64,000 nucleotides of DNA from contig NC_052504.1 of the NCBI RefSeq assembly GCF_014356525.2, positions 58,097,137 through 58,161,136 of the forward strand, read 5' to 3'. Every line of letters starts with the position of its first letter. Positions within the stretch are counted from its first letter, which is position 1. Under the pieces are notes generated by a model. It did not search any database. It saw only the letters and a list, made by a program, of their open reading frames with translations, and was not told where the DNA came from. Source of the DNA: Nilaparvata lugens. Lineage: Eukaryota > Arthropoda > Insecta > Hemiptera > Delphacidae. A program made the position numbers and the translations under genes. This document shows positions 34,931 to 46,799 of this stretch, one piece after another.

Positions 34931-35820
34931 TCATTGGTGATTCAATCTATATTTCTTAATTTTTGTCCCAACTTGTTAGAGTCTGCTGCTGCAAAAAAAC
35001 TCAAGATAAATGATTCATAAAATCGTGATAGAGAACACTCCAAGGCTGTCCACTCTGAGGCTGGCCTCATACCATATTCTTCCATTCAAATTGGTAAATA
35101 TTCTATAGTCTTCTTCGGATTAATTCTAAAATTATTATAATTGTTTCGCTGTTTTTCTATTTTCTGATAATGATTTATTCTAATAATTAAAAATCATTTA
35201 TTTTCATGACAGTCATTTTGCTAATGACAAAAACAATTAGTAGTGAAAGTGAGGTGAGAAAATTGGTAAGGAGAAGAGAGTAAGAAGTTCAACTTCTATT
35301 TTGAAGATTTCAAGTAGCACCATACCGCAGCTCCTCTTACTTTCCTCTCTTTTTAATGAACTTGTTGACTATTCATCATCATTAAACCGAATTTGTGGCG
35401 TGAAAAACTGAGAAAGTCTGCGTTATGGTTAGCTATTCCAAGGCAGTAGATGATAGGTGGGAGAGAGGGTAGGAATATTTCAACAACTTGCCCTAAAAAC
35501 TGTGATGCAAGAAACCTGAAAACTTATTTTTCTTCTTTGGTGCAGCTGCCTGTTTTATTGTAGCAAAGTTTTATTTCAGGCTATAACACCTCAACAAGAA
35601 ACAAAAGTTTTCTTATAATAATACTTCTTGGGATTTAAGTCACAGTTATAACTCAATGGCAAGCTGCTTGTGTGTTGAAGTTGAAAGTAGACTTTGTAGT
35701 TAGAAATTCACATTTTTTCAGGAACTAGGTATCTGGGAATGATATGTGATTGAGAGGAGCAAATTATTTTCAATTGGTGTGAAATCATTATTTACTGAAA
35801 ACGGACCCTTGCCACAAAAA
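34931..35820. other. Unassigned sequence
   Basis: No recognised gene or element. Confidence 0.5.
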
Positions 35821-36110
35821 CTACTCCTACTACTCATAATCTTTCTCCTTCTCTTTTTCTCCTTTGTCGCTTCATATACTTTTCTTCATCCTTTATTCTT
35901 CTCCGACTCCTCCTCTTTCTCTGGTTTTACTACTCAACCAAACGCAAAGATTGCAGCGTCCACATCAACCACTCTTTCACACTTCCTCATCATCTTCTTT
36001 ATTTTCTGCTCGCTCATATTAGGATCCTTCTCCTTCTCCTGCTTCAGTTCTGCTCTTCTTTAACCTCTTCTTTTTCTCTTTCCCCTCTCATTCTCATCCT
36101 TCGTGAGTGA
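35821..36110 (+). repeat. Pyrimidine-rich tract
   Basis: C/T-dominated; includes GCTTCAGTTCTGCTCTTC, the motif also seen near 46380 and, in looser form, near 23302 and 7212. The 105-codon + frame across it is compositional. Confidence 0.65.
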
Positions 36111-36999
36111 ACCGCCACTTGTATTGTTCTAATCATACTTGTAGAAGCATGCCACTCAGACCCAAAACGAAAATGTAGAAAAGCAACTGTAGGCGAAAAT
36201 CGCTTTACTCAATTCTACGAAATGATCAAATATCAACATGGATTTATTCAGCGGCAAAAGAGCAGCGGATATTAGATTGGTATCGTTCCATTTCCATCCA
36301 CTTCAGTTACTGATAAGGCTCCACTTTCAATCGATCAATGCACACAATCCAATTCCACCCAATTGAATAATATGGAGACGCGTTTGCTCCATACTTCACT
36401 CGCCTCTTGCTACAACGAAGATTAATCCTCTTCGACGATTCACAAAATTGTTTCGAATCTGGAGTTATCATGAATCGTGGAAGTACTGTAGTATAAGTGG
36501 ACTCCAAGTGGAAATTGAGTTTCATGTATTATAATTCGATTGATCCTCTAAGGCTCTAAAATTCGTCGGGATCCTAATTTTGCATCATACGCAATAAAAC
36601 AATAATTTCCCTAAAAATAGTGAGCTTTTATAAAATCTAATTTTTAGCTTACCCAAGAGTTTGTCATAGAGACTTACCTGAAACAAAATAGAGAAAATGT
36701 TATTGATATCCAAAAATATTCAAAAGAGTCTGCAACAATCAACAATAACTTTGAATCAGGGCTTTGACGGGAAAAATAATAACTCACAAGAAAACGCAAT
36801 ACTTTCCTACTATACATCATATCAAATTAATAGTCATATTTGGGTTTCAATGGATTTTAATAATTTCGCTTGTGGAAAATTAAATAGATTTGTTTTGAAA
36901 TTCGATTTTGAACTGTAAATATCTTGTTTAGTATTTTGGAGGCAATACCATACCATACATGGCTTCATGTCGCCTTAGCAAGTAATTTTCCAATTGATG
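36111..36999. other. Unassigned sequence
   Basis: No recognised gene or element; short frames only. Confidence 0.5.
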
Positions 37000-37990
37000 A
37001 AAAATAAATTTTATTCTAAACAGTTGAAAAGTTTACAGTTTAACAGTTTAAACGGTTTAAAAGTTGCGATTTTTCATTTCTGGCTTACACGCATGGAAAC
37101 AATGCATTTCAGCGACATGACTAACCAAACAAAAAGCTAGAAAAATTTCCTACAAGTTTTGCCTTGCAGAGTTTTGTGATATCTCCATTAGTTTTCGAGC
37201 TATTCACTTTTAAAAGTGTAAAATCTTAGAAAAGGCAGTTTTTCTTTCAACTTTTTGCACTTCCAGGGCTTATTACTCAACAACATACATTGACAAAATA
37301 AGTACTGATTGTTGGGTTGTAGGACATGTAATTCTCTTCAATTTGATGTATTATTTCACCATTCTATGGTATCTATCAATTGTTATAGCAGCTTCAGTGT
37401 TGAGTGTGAGATTCTTAATACAGCAACAGGTGTCAACTTGACGGTATTCCACCTTTAGCACAGGGGTTAGGGATGCGAATTTTCAATATGTCCAGCTCCT
37501 AACTAGTCTTAATGAAGCTGCAAAGTCAAAAACTGTGTTCCAGATATTGTGTCCAAATTACATTGTCGAATGATCGATCTATTGTAGCTGTATTGAGAAT
37601 TTCACACTCAACACTAAAGCTGCTATAACAATTGATTGATAGCATAAAATGGTAGAAAAATGCATGGAATTGAAGGAATTAAATGCTCTGCAACCCAAAA
37701 TTCAGTACTTATTTTCTCGTGCATTGTTGTTGAGAAATAAACCCTGAAAGAGCAAAAAGTTGGAAAAACTGCCTTGAAACTTGTACGCTAATTTGTAAGC
37801 TTTAATTTTGTATTCGCCAAGAATTTCCGAAAGACGCATATTGTTTGAGATATGTGCAAAAAACCAAAATATGGCTCTTTTCAACCACCCCTAAGCACAG
37901 GGTGTAGGATTGAGGACTTTTGATATGTTCACCCCCTTACTCCTGACCCCTCACCTCCTGACCCCTTTATTCTTAAAAGAGATGCGGGGT
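37000..37990. repeat. Dispersed modular repeat C, copy 1, with inverted arms
   Basis: Contains a large imperfect inverted repeat. The arm at 37225-37415 (AAGGCAGTTTTTCTTTCAAC to GTGTTGAGTGTGAG) mirrors the arm at 37585-37775, about 190 bp each with a ~170-bp spacer. The spacer and right flank carry modules also found at 46800-47830: TTTAGCACAGGGGTTAGGG, AAAGTCAAAAACTGTGTTCC, CAAATTACATTGTCGA and TTTTGATATGTTCACCCCC. Non-coding. Class unknown. Confidence 0.7.
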
Positions 37991-38610
37991 CAACTTTCCC
38001 TCCATAATCCTTCGTTGACTGGACTAAACAGGATAAAAATGAATTCATAAATCTGTCCGCTTCCTCAGATGAGAAACCAACTCTGGTTCAAATCAACACC
38101 CCGTGAAATAAAATATGAAGAAATTCAGGTTGCGTCCTGGATGTAGTAGCCTGCCAGGGGCGCCATCTGTGATTTATGTGGGCAATTAGTTTCGATCAGA
38201 ATTCAAGCCGCGTGGCCTTGAGAGCTGAGAGCTGAGTAAAGTTTTATTTCAGCAAGAACTTTTCTATCGCAACTGCTCTATGCTTTTCATCTTCCTATCC
38301 ATCTTAACTCTTTCCACGTGCTTTATCACGTGTCATGTGTGTACACGAAACTTCCATTTTGTTCTTCTTCCGAATGCCCTTCTATTTCCAGCTTAGCGGT
38401 CTGTTTACACAGCAACTTACTACTTAGTGATGACGGTGAAAGCTCAGCGTGGGACGTAACGTCACGAAAATTGAAATACTTTTCACATTGAAAAGGAACC
38501 AAAACTAGTTTTTGGGTTCAAAATGAAAAAAAATTGTTGATAAACGTTATTCAGGATTAATTACTTGAAGATAGGTGAAAATAGTTGCACTTTCTTCAGA
38601 TATCTGTATC
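37991..38610. other. Unassigned sequence
   Basis: Nothing recognised. Confidence 0.5.
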
Positions 38611-38880
38611 ATTGAACAAGCGTTAGCGAGTTCTCGTTTTTTATTTACTGGAGGCCAAAGTCGTTGTCCGTCTGTTTGTATGTTCTACAATTTCTTCAGA
38701 AAGAATTGATCAATTAGCTTGAAATTTTGAAAGCGTATTCTTCGAACCTTTTTACAGGTCAAGTTCGTTGAACAATAAAATTGACTCACTCCGTCCTTTT
38801 TCAAGAATTTTTTTTTGTGATTTATACAGCTGAAGAATTCATTGCATGCAATTACTATAGTTTTTTTCATTCATTAATTT
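38611..38880 (-). repeat. Dispersed repeat A, copy 2
   Basis: Reverse complement of 385-694 (shared TTGTCCGTCTGTTTGTATGT and TTTTTACAGGTCAAGTTCGT). The 61-codon minus frame inside has no domain. Confidence 0.65.
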
Positions 38881-41255
38881 ATAACATCAGCTGAGGCTAT
38901 TTGGGAGCTATCACACAGACCCTGAAACTTGCGCTGACACATGATTTCAGCTGGTTAATATACAACATAATTTACAACTTTTACACCAACAACTGATATG
39001 GGTTGAGATATCAATGTCCAGTTTTCGCCATTCATTTTCTCTTGAGACTTTGTATAGAAATCATTTATCACATGACCACTTTCTCATTTCAAAAAATAAA
39101 TTTGGATTCATATGAGGATTAAAAATGTCAAAGCGTCAGAGTGATTTTTATTTCAAATAAAATCCCCAATGAAGCCTACTATCAAATTATTCTTGTTAGA
39201 AAAATATTTAGCTGTTTCCATGATTTTCATCAACTCTGTATAATTAAAAGTTCCTGGTTTTTAAGATTACAATACAACAGTTCTTGAGCGAGTTTTCCAA
39301 CCCAGGATGTCACTAGTATAGTTCATGCAATAATAATAAAACATTGTCTTATTTCTTTAGGGCTACTTTTGATATAAATAGAAATAGAAATAGAAATCTC
39401 AGTACCCTATTCTGAAAATTATTAATTGGCAGATTGAAATATTCATCTTCTACATGACAGTCATTCGTAAATAATTGACCTGTTGGAATTGTATAGAATT
39501 TCAATGTGTTGATAAAAAACAAAATATTGCAAATAGTCGAGTACTCTGCACCCAGAATCCCAGAATGCTCCTCACAGTTGATAGTGGCCAACTCCAATGT
39601 CATCGGACGTTAGATTGGACAAATCACATTAATAAACACTAGTATAGATTGAAGCTCTTGTTATCATTTCAAGGAGTACAGACTAAGTAGAAAGGTGAGT
39701 AAGAAGACTTCAAAAATCTTAACTCCGCCAAATTATGAGTATTTTAAATTCATTTATTTCATTTCTGCACAACGCGAGCGAGCTTAAACCAAAATCAAAA
39801 CTTGGGGTTTCTGATAATGAATCTGCAATCAGAATGCTTCGAAGATGAATAATTACAAAAAATGCATCACTCTCTAGAGAAGGCAGCCGTGAAATTCACA
39901 GCACAACTACATGTAGCAGAGCTAGATACAGCAGGGATTCCCTTCCATGTTTACCGAAACTTCAGTGAAGCACGTTTTTGCTATATCTAGCACAGAAAAT
40001 AGGCTCAAATTCTCTATTAATCCGGGTCATAAAGTAGATTGCTATACCAAGATTGCTTTTAGAAATTGTAGCGTTACTATATTAGGCCGAAATCACTGCT
40101 ACATAGTGTACACCTAGGTGAGTCATCTATACAGTCCAAATTGAAACCAAATTTCATCTCCAGCTACGTTATCTTTCTTATTATATAATACATTTTGATT
40201 TCAAGTTACTGGCTGTTCGGTTTAGTTTGAAATCGGAACTCACTAACTAAACTCGGACTAGGGCCGACTACTTCGAGTGAATGACGACCTGTTGTACAGA
40301 ATTGTACTAAATTCTGTGTAGATAGAAAACAAAACAGATCATTTTTCCCAACTTTGCATATTCCTCTTTTATGAATTTGGAACCGCATGTGACACACATA
40401 CTACTGTTGAAAAAACTACATATATTACTGCTGCTGCTACGCTCATTTGACTGTTGCTACAGGAAGTGACGAAACGGAACAAAACAGACAACTGACTTCC
40501 GGTTTGCGGCAATTGGCACTTGTGTGATAGGCGGCCATGACAGGCCAGGCACAAATATTCGTGGAATGTCATCCTCGGTCGGTTAAATAATCAATTGTTG
40601 TGAAATTGTCAATGAAACACGCTCATTACTGTTTTTTTCCAGCTAGGTAGGCTAGTAATTCAATTTTCGAAGTGTACCAATTGAGCATGATCTTTAATCA
40701 TAGATAGAAAAATAGCTGTTCGGTGTCCAAAATTTCTTCTTAATTATTTTTGTACTGAGTCCAAAACTGTATATTCATTTATAGAGGAAACAAGAGAATC
40801 TGAAAAGAAGTGACAGTTGACAACGATTCTTCAGGCAATGAGAAAAAACTAAAGAGTGTCACCTACATGATAATCACTCCTCTTTCTCTTCTTCTTAGCG
40901 CTAGTGCTCATTATGGTCCCGACAAGTACTCTCATATTCGCTCAAAGGAAAATATCATTCACAGACACACTAGCATTAGAAAAATGTTCATCAAAAATAA
41001 TTTGAAACAAACATCGCTTATTTTATTCCAAAGAACGTTCCTAACGATGGAATTTACAAATAGTTTTTCTAAGGTATTAAGTATTAGCCAAATAATTCAG
41101 CCAACAAAAGTATTCGGTAGACCATCTGAATAGTTATACTATATTATACAATAGTTTATTCATAGTGTTCATTGTTCACCTGGTGAAAAAAATCAATGAC
41201 TATCCTTGTCTTGATAATTTGATTGCATAGGAGAAGATGTTATGTCAATTCTCCA
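38881..41255. other. Unassigned 2.4 kb
   Basis: No element or protein recognised. Several frames of 60-107 codons (for example 40810-41133 +) have no identifiable domain. Host non-coding or intronic DNA is possible. Confidence 0.45.
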
Positions 41256-42477
41256 TCTATATAATAAGAGAGAGTAGGGTTGTGTTTGTTCGTGTGTTCG
41301 TGTGTTCGTTTGTTCGTTTGTTCGCATCAAAACATGTCAACTTGTGGATTGCATACCGGAAAAACGGGAATGATTTAGATCTCCACATTTTGAACATAGA
41401 TTCTAAAAATATCAATCTCGTGCACCTGGAAGCCCAAATTTCAATTTTCCTTCTAGATTTTTTAGAATTGATGTTCAAATTCATCTATGCTACCGTACAT
41501 GAAGTTCCATAGCAACATTGTTGCAGCCCAAAGTGTGTTTTTTTATGAGGAGGTTATAATGCTGTTACAAGACTAACATTTTCGAACGGCCATGTAGCGC
41601 AATGGTAAAACGCTAGCTTACGGTGCGATGGTTCCTCGGTTGGAATCCCGATGCTTCCCAATTTTTCTGTTCCTAATTTTTTCCCTCGGAACTTATTATT
41701 ATAAATTATTTTTTGAAGGAATTTGTTTTCATTACAATTGATCTTGGATTTTATCAAATAATTATTTTTAATGTAAAATTTTGCCACCAGTAGAAATGAA
41801 TTGGACATACTCATGCTGTAGGCCTATCATTGAATTTCATAAGAAAAACATTTCTACAGTTTTCTATACTATAATAAAGGAAAGAACTGGCTTATACACG
41901 TAAGGAATAGGGAATTATGTTTGACGCATCATCACGTCTGAAATATACTGAACTGATTGATTTGAAATTTTGCATATAGATTCTTAATTAACCGAGGACG
42001 GTTATTTATGCTGATTTTCAGTTCTTCAAGATTTAATTACGTCAAGTTTTCAATTTGTCATGCTTCCAGTTGTTGAAGCAGCTGAACATTCCTTTTAAAA
42101 GGGACACTAGATGATAGGTATGATTGGGGATCCTATTCGAATAAAAATAACTGATTTCCTGTCGTATCAAAACCGCACCGATTTCTCAAACCGTTCAAAA
42201 GTTTTCAAAGATACTGATAAATCATCCATCTATCAATCATCTTTACTATAATAATGGAAAGAGCTGGCTCATACACGTACGTGATGTAGGAAAATTATGT
42301 TTGACACATGATCACGTCTGAACTACTGGAATGATTGATTTGAAATTTTGCATAAAGATTCTTCATTAACCGAGGATGGTTATAGGCCTATTTTCAAATT
42401 TCGAATTTTTTTATTACGTCAAGTTTTCATTTTGCAGTTTTAAAATAGTCCCTTGCGAAGCACTGGTTACCTACTAG
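41256..42477 (+). mobile_element. Helitron-like composite, family 2
   Basis: Starts TCTATATAATAAGAGAGAG after an A and ends GCGAAGCACTGGTTACCTA then CTAG before T. The first ~245 bp and the last ~615 bp are shared with 61485-62813; the middle (41500-41860) is unique and holds a tRNA-like sequence. The 3' part is itself double: a unit beginning CTATACTATAATAAAGG (41865) is followed by a second partial unit beginning TCTTTACTATAATAATGG after an A (42240). Both continue AAAGA(A/G)CTGGCT(T/C)ATACACG. No replicase. Confidence 0.65.
41588..41660 (+). other. tRNA-like sequence inside the Helitron
   Basis: TAGCGCAATGG (41595-41605) matches a Pol III A box, and GGTTGGAATCC (41638-41648) matches a B box with one change from GGTTCGAATCC. 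The spacing is 43 bp, as in tRNAs. The acceptor and anticodon stems do not fold well, so it is a tRNA pseudogene or the head of a SINE, not a working tRNA. Confidence 0.5.
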
Positions 42478-42667
42478 TAGTTGATAGAATGAAACGAATT
42501 ATTATTGGAATGAAGAAATAAATAATAATTTATCAATTTTGAACAAATACAAAGCATAAAAGGACTTTGCAACTTTAAAAGTACATAAATATATCTATTG
42601 AAATTACCTACAGATATGAGAAAGGGGACAATTTGTTACAAAACACTTCAAGTTTAAGGTGTGGGAG

Positions 42668-42962
42668 TTATCCTGGTTCGATGTGACAGCCATTGGTAAT
42701 GCAACATTCATCCCATCGATAATCGATTTTTTGCAACACTAGCACCAGCATATCAGGCGTAAGTTGTGCAACCGAAGGGATATGATTGTGATCCGACACA
42801 GACACTCCACAGGAAGAAATCCATCGGTGTTAAGTCCGGTGAGCGAGGTGGCCTTGCAATTGGATCTGCACAGCCAATCCAACGAATTTGAACGCAATTG
42901 TCCAGAAAACCCCATACTTCTCCGTGGATATAAGCTGGTGCACCGTCATGCTGAACAAGATG
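42668..42962 (-). pseudogene. mariner transposase C-terminus, left arm
   Basis: Minus-strand frame from the palindrome axis: FHLVQHDGAPAYIHGEV, then RWIGCADPIARPPRSPDLTP and MDFFLW, which is the block carrying the third catalytic Asp (SPDLTP) of mariner-type D,D34D transposases. After DFFLW a deletion or frameshift removes the linker. The end reads, in another frame, PDMLVLVLQKIDYRWDEC and CCITNGCHIEPG then a stop. The N-terminal DNA-binding domain and the first two catalytic Asp are absent. Confidence 0.8.
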
Positions 42963-43255
42963 AAAAAGTGCCCTTATACTTTCAGCATGGTGAACCAGCT
43001 TATTTCCATGGAGAAGTTCGGGATTTTCTAAACAGTTGCTTTCAAATTCGCTGGATTGGCTGTGCAGGGCCAATTGCAAAGATTCATGTTCCGCCCCTAC
43101 TAAACAATCTTAATGACCTCCGAAATCGGATCACAATCATATCGCTTCGGTTGCACAAGTTATGCCTGATTATGCTGGTACGAGTGTTGCAAGAAATCGA
43201 TTATCGGTGGGATGTATGTTGCATTAGCAACGGCTGTCACATCGAACCAAAATAG
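42963..43255 (+). pseudogene. mariner transposase C-terminus, right arm
   Basis: Plus-strand frame from the axis: KVPLYFQHGEPAYFHGEV, FLNSCFQIRWIGCAGPIAK, then directly VPPLLNNLNDLRNRITIIS and VLQEIDYRWDVCCISNGC, ending HIEPK. The PPRSPDLTPxDFFLW block present in the left arm is missing here, while the NNLNDLRNR linker lost in the left arm is retained. The arms thus come from different mariner copies or decayed separately. Confidence 0.8.
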
Positions 43256-43365
43256 CTCCCACACCTTAAACTTGAAGTGTTTTGAAATAAAACGACACCT
43301 CTCTCAATTCTGTAAGTAATTTCAATAAATATTTATGTGCTTTCAAAATTGTAAAGTTCTTTCAT

Positions 43366-43677
43366 AACCACTCTATATAGTGGTATTGACTACATCAACG
43401 TCTATTCTTCCAATCATTGTCTTGTTGAATCAACTTTTAGCTATTAATGGTACTTAGTACTAATTAATATACTAATACTAATATACTTAATTAATTAATA
43501 TACTTTATTAATTGATACTTAATCTTATGAACGCTACTTGAGAGTATTTATTACAGGAATGGGTTCTCTTACAGGATAAGTTGATATGAATCAATATTTT
43601 TTACACCTCATTGTCAAGTTAGTAGTCTATTGCTTTTAATAAGGGGAGTTTCAGTATTTTTCAAATTACCACTTAGA
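43366..43677. other. Unassigned AT-rich spacer
   Basis: Contains near-repeats of TAATACTAATATACTTAATT around 43455-43510. No gene. Confidence 0.5.
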
Positions 43678-44821
43678 CCACTTTTTTATTATTTATTAAA
43701 AACACACAAAACAAGACAAAACAAAATTACAAAGAATTATGAAACAAATAAAACACAATAAAATGTTACAAATATAAAAAACCATGGGCTTTGTGGTTGG
43801 GTGTGTTGGAGAAGAGAAAAAAGAGAGGAAGATACCTAGCCAACTATGGTTTCCCATGTAATAGGCAGGCAAAGAAGAGAAGAGAAGTAATGAGGGAAAA
43901 AGGTAAGGGAGAAATGGGGGGAAGGAAAAAAACAGAGGAATAGGTACTCAAAATAAAGGTAAGCGAGTCCACTGAAAAATGAAAAAACAATGCTGGAGCA
44001 GAAATCTCGAGTCATATATCTAAATGGAAGAAGAAATTACTGTATGTCCAGTTTTTTATATCCAGTTTAATTTTTCCGCTGATCTTATTGTGAATGAGGT
44101 TTATTATTTTAGTACCTATGTAAATTAACTGCCTCCTTATACATTCAATATTAGTGTTATAGGTTACATATTTGTTAGCAGTGGCCCTTAGATTATAATA
44201 ATCAAGTGTAGAGTTTATTGTGAGAGGAAAATCGGATCTATATTTTATTAAGTACTCAATTACGGTTTTTATGTATAATTGACGTATAGTCATGACCTCA
44301 AAATCACTAAAAACCATATCCGTTGGATAGAGCCTGGGTTTGCTCAATATAGTTTTAATTATCAGTTTTTGTGCTACAAATAATTCAGCAATATGACAGT
44401 TGAAACAGCCTCCCCAAACAACTACGCCATACTGCAGAATTGACTTGACTAGAGCATGATACATCATTTTCAGGTGGTTCTTATTAAGAATTCTGTTAAC
44501 TTAGTAAAATTTATAAGATAAATATCTAATTTTTCTACATATGTATTTAATATGAACATCCCATTTAAGGTTTTCATCAATTATGATTCCCAAGTACTTA
44601 GTGTTATTGACTTTTTTAATGGTGGGACAATCACAATCACCAAAGTTCAAATTGCAATGAGAATGGAGTCTCAAATCTTGATTCTCGTTGGGCTGCCCTA
44701 CTCTATTTGCAGAGAAAGTTATGTAATTCGTTTTTTCAATATTTAAACTTAAGGTATTCTCATCTAACCACTTCCTAATTGAAAGCATATTATTTTCAGC
44801 TATGATATGAACTTCATTCAA
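43678..44821 (-). mobile_element. 5'-truncated LINE with 3' UTR
   Basis: Minus strand. The coding remnant (44821-44012) is followed by a ~330-bp pyrimidine-rich 3' UTR. The element ends at about 43678 after TTTTTAATAAATAATAAAA, a polyadenylation-type AATAAA. The 5' truncation falls inside RT, the usual result of incomplete target-primed reverse transcription. Confidence 0.75.
44012..44821 (-). pseudogene. LINE reverse transcriptase C-terminal region
   Basis: First part (44821-44501): NNMLSIRKWLDENTLSLNIE, KTNYITFSANRVG, then NTKYLGIIIDENLKWDVHI, the thumb-proximal block found after YADD in jockey/CR1-type RTs. A short frame break near 44490 leads to MMYHALVKSILQYGVVVWGG and AQKLIIKTILSKPR, the conserved post-RT region, ending at 44012. 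No catalytic box is present, so it is inactive. Confidence 0.8.
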
Positions 44822-45689
44822 TTAATAGAATATTGTGTGAATGTAAAGTGTTTACCCCATTTATTTAGACAGGGGAAAAATATTTGATCAATTCTGATTA
44901 GTGTTAAGTGTATTGAACAGAGAAAATCGTGTTTTTTTTCATTAGCAGCTAGTGAAATCAACAGAATTTAACGTTGAGATTTATAGGGTTTCTGTGTTCT
45001 AGTGCTGGAGAAGAGAGCGATTCTGTACATTACTTGTGAAGTTATTAGCAGACGTTCCATGTGAGTTTTCAGGGAAGAACAAGCGGCATCTTGGCTTGTG
45101 TGCTCCCACTGGAGTAATTCTAGATTCTGGATGCTCTCTCTGGTTGGCTGTTACATCATGGCTTTTGGCATGGCCAGGATAAAGGAAAGTGTTGTAGAAC
45201 AGAGAGTACTATGTTGATCTCAGTTCAACTCTGAATACCATGTGTTCTTGAACTACTACTTCATTACTCATTCTAAAATAATAAAATGGAATGTTTGGAC
45301 AACAATAGTTTTGAAGAATAGTTACCGAAAAAGGAAAGTCAAATTGAAAATATGAATGGATAAGCTCTTTATAATGATTATGAGCATGATGGTGATGATT
45401 ACCATGTTGATGGGTGGAAGAAAAAACACATTAGTAGATAAATGAGTAGAACTAGTAGTATGAATTCACCGAAATTTGTATTTGAGAGGCAATGAGCAGC
45501 AATTTTCGTATCCAATGCTGAACCGAGAGTTCTTTAGATGAGTTAAAAGGTTCTCTGGCAATGAGGATAGAATAAAATTGGTTGAAAACTTCGCAGTGGA
45601 TGTTTATCAAGTTGTTTGTGCATTCTTTAGCATCTTCTTCGCTCATTATTATTTAGCACTTGGTAAAAAGAGCTTACAAAAGTTCACCT
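44822..45689. other. Unassigned sequence
   Basis: No recognised gene or element. Confidence 0.5.
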
Positions 45690-46430
45690 ATTTCATGTTA
45701 CTCCTCCTTCTCCCACACCTCATGCTCCTCTTGTCTTCCTCCTGATCCTCCTTCTCTAGTCTTCCATCTCCTCATACTTCACTCCATCCTCATCCTCATC
45801 TCCTTCTATTTACCTCAATTCCTTTCACACTCTTCCTTCTCTGCTCCTCAAGCTCCTCCTCCTCCTCCACCTCCACCTCCACCTCCTCCTCCTCCTCCTC
45901 CTCCTCCTCCTCCTCCTCCTCCTACTCCTACTCCTCCTCCTCATCCTCCTATCCTCCTGCTCCTTCCTTCTTCTCCTCTCTCAACTCCTTCTCCTTCTGA
46001 GCACTTTCCCACTCATCACAACATACCTTTAATATCTTGATTGATTAATTCTTCCTAGCCTCTTTCTACTCACATCACTTCTCTTCTTTCTTCGCATCCT
46101 CCTCTTCTGGTTCTGCTTATCCCCCTTTGAATCTACTGTTCTTTATCATCATTCATATCTTCTCCCCATTAATGAACAAGCCTTCCCTGTCCTTTTTCTA
46201 TCTACTTCTCATTTTTGTCTTTTATCCCATTTCTCTGACTGTCTCTCTTTATCCTCCAAGGGAGGCTACTCTATCTCATCACATCTTCCTGTTCCATATT
46301 CGAGTTTTCTATAAAGAGTCTTTTAATCTCCTTCTTCTTCTCCTACCTCTCCTCCTCATCCGCACATTCCTCTCCACTTCAGTTCTGCTATCTTCACCCC
46401 TCCACTCATCATGGTCGTTCTTCCGGCAAA
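45690..46430 (+). repeat. Pyrimidine-rich tract with (CCT)n
   Basis: C/T-dominated for about 740 bp with a (CTC/CCT)n core at 45850-45945. The proline-rich frame at 45660-46040 and the 143-codon frame at 46127-46558 are compositional. CACTTCAGTTCTGCTATC lies at about 46376. Confidence 0.8.
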
Positions 46431-46799
46431 CTAAAAATAACATTTTTTTTGTTTTTGTATGTTGTTCAAGTCAAGTAGGAAATTGTACTATTATGTATGT
46501 ACTAGGGAGTTTCCCCATGAGGAAGATCTATTTGTTTAACAATCAAGCTGAGTTCTGAAATTTTATCCTTGCATCTGCGAGTCTATATTTAACTTATTAG
46601 ATTTATTAAAGCTCATGGATTCACTCGGAAGGCAGATTTGATCTCCTATACCATAGATTCGAACGGTATTCAATGCTAGTTCTGGAACGATAAACAAAAT
46701 AATCAAATTAGTCCAGTCAACAAAAGAATATAGAGGGAAAATTTGGAACACAATTTTCAACTCGACAGCTCTTCTAAGGATAGAGGATTAACATATTAT

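Larger units (their letters stand above)
42558..43365. repeat. 0.8-kb palindrome formed by two mariner 3' halves
   Basis: Left arm 42558-42962 and right arm 42963-43365 are inverted copies with almost no spacer. Matching landmarks include GTGCAACCGAAGGGATATG / CATATCGCTTCGGTTGCAC, AACACTTCAAGTTTAAGG and its mirror, and AAGTACATAAATATA and its mirror. The outer ~100 bp on both sides would be mariner 3' UTR. Each arm encodes the same transposase end but has a different internal deletion. Confidence 0.85.

Noticed and set aside
41588..41660. Functional tRNA gene
   Set aside because: Stems other than the box regions do not pair properly and the B box is altered.
42764..42962. N-terminal part of the 163-codon + frame as protein
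   Set aside because: It is the antisense of the other palindrome arm; only the part after the axis resembles mariner transposase.
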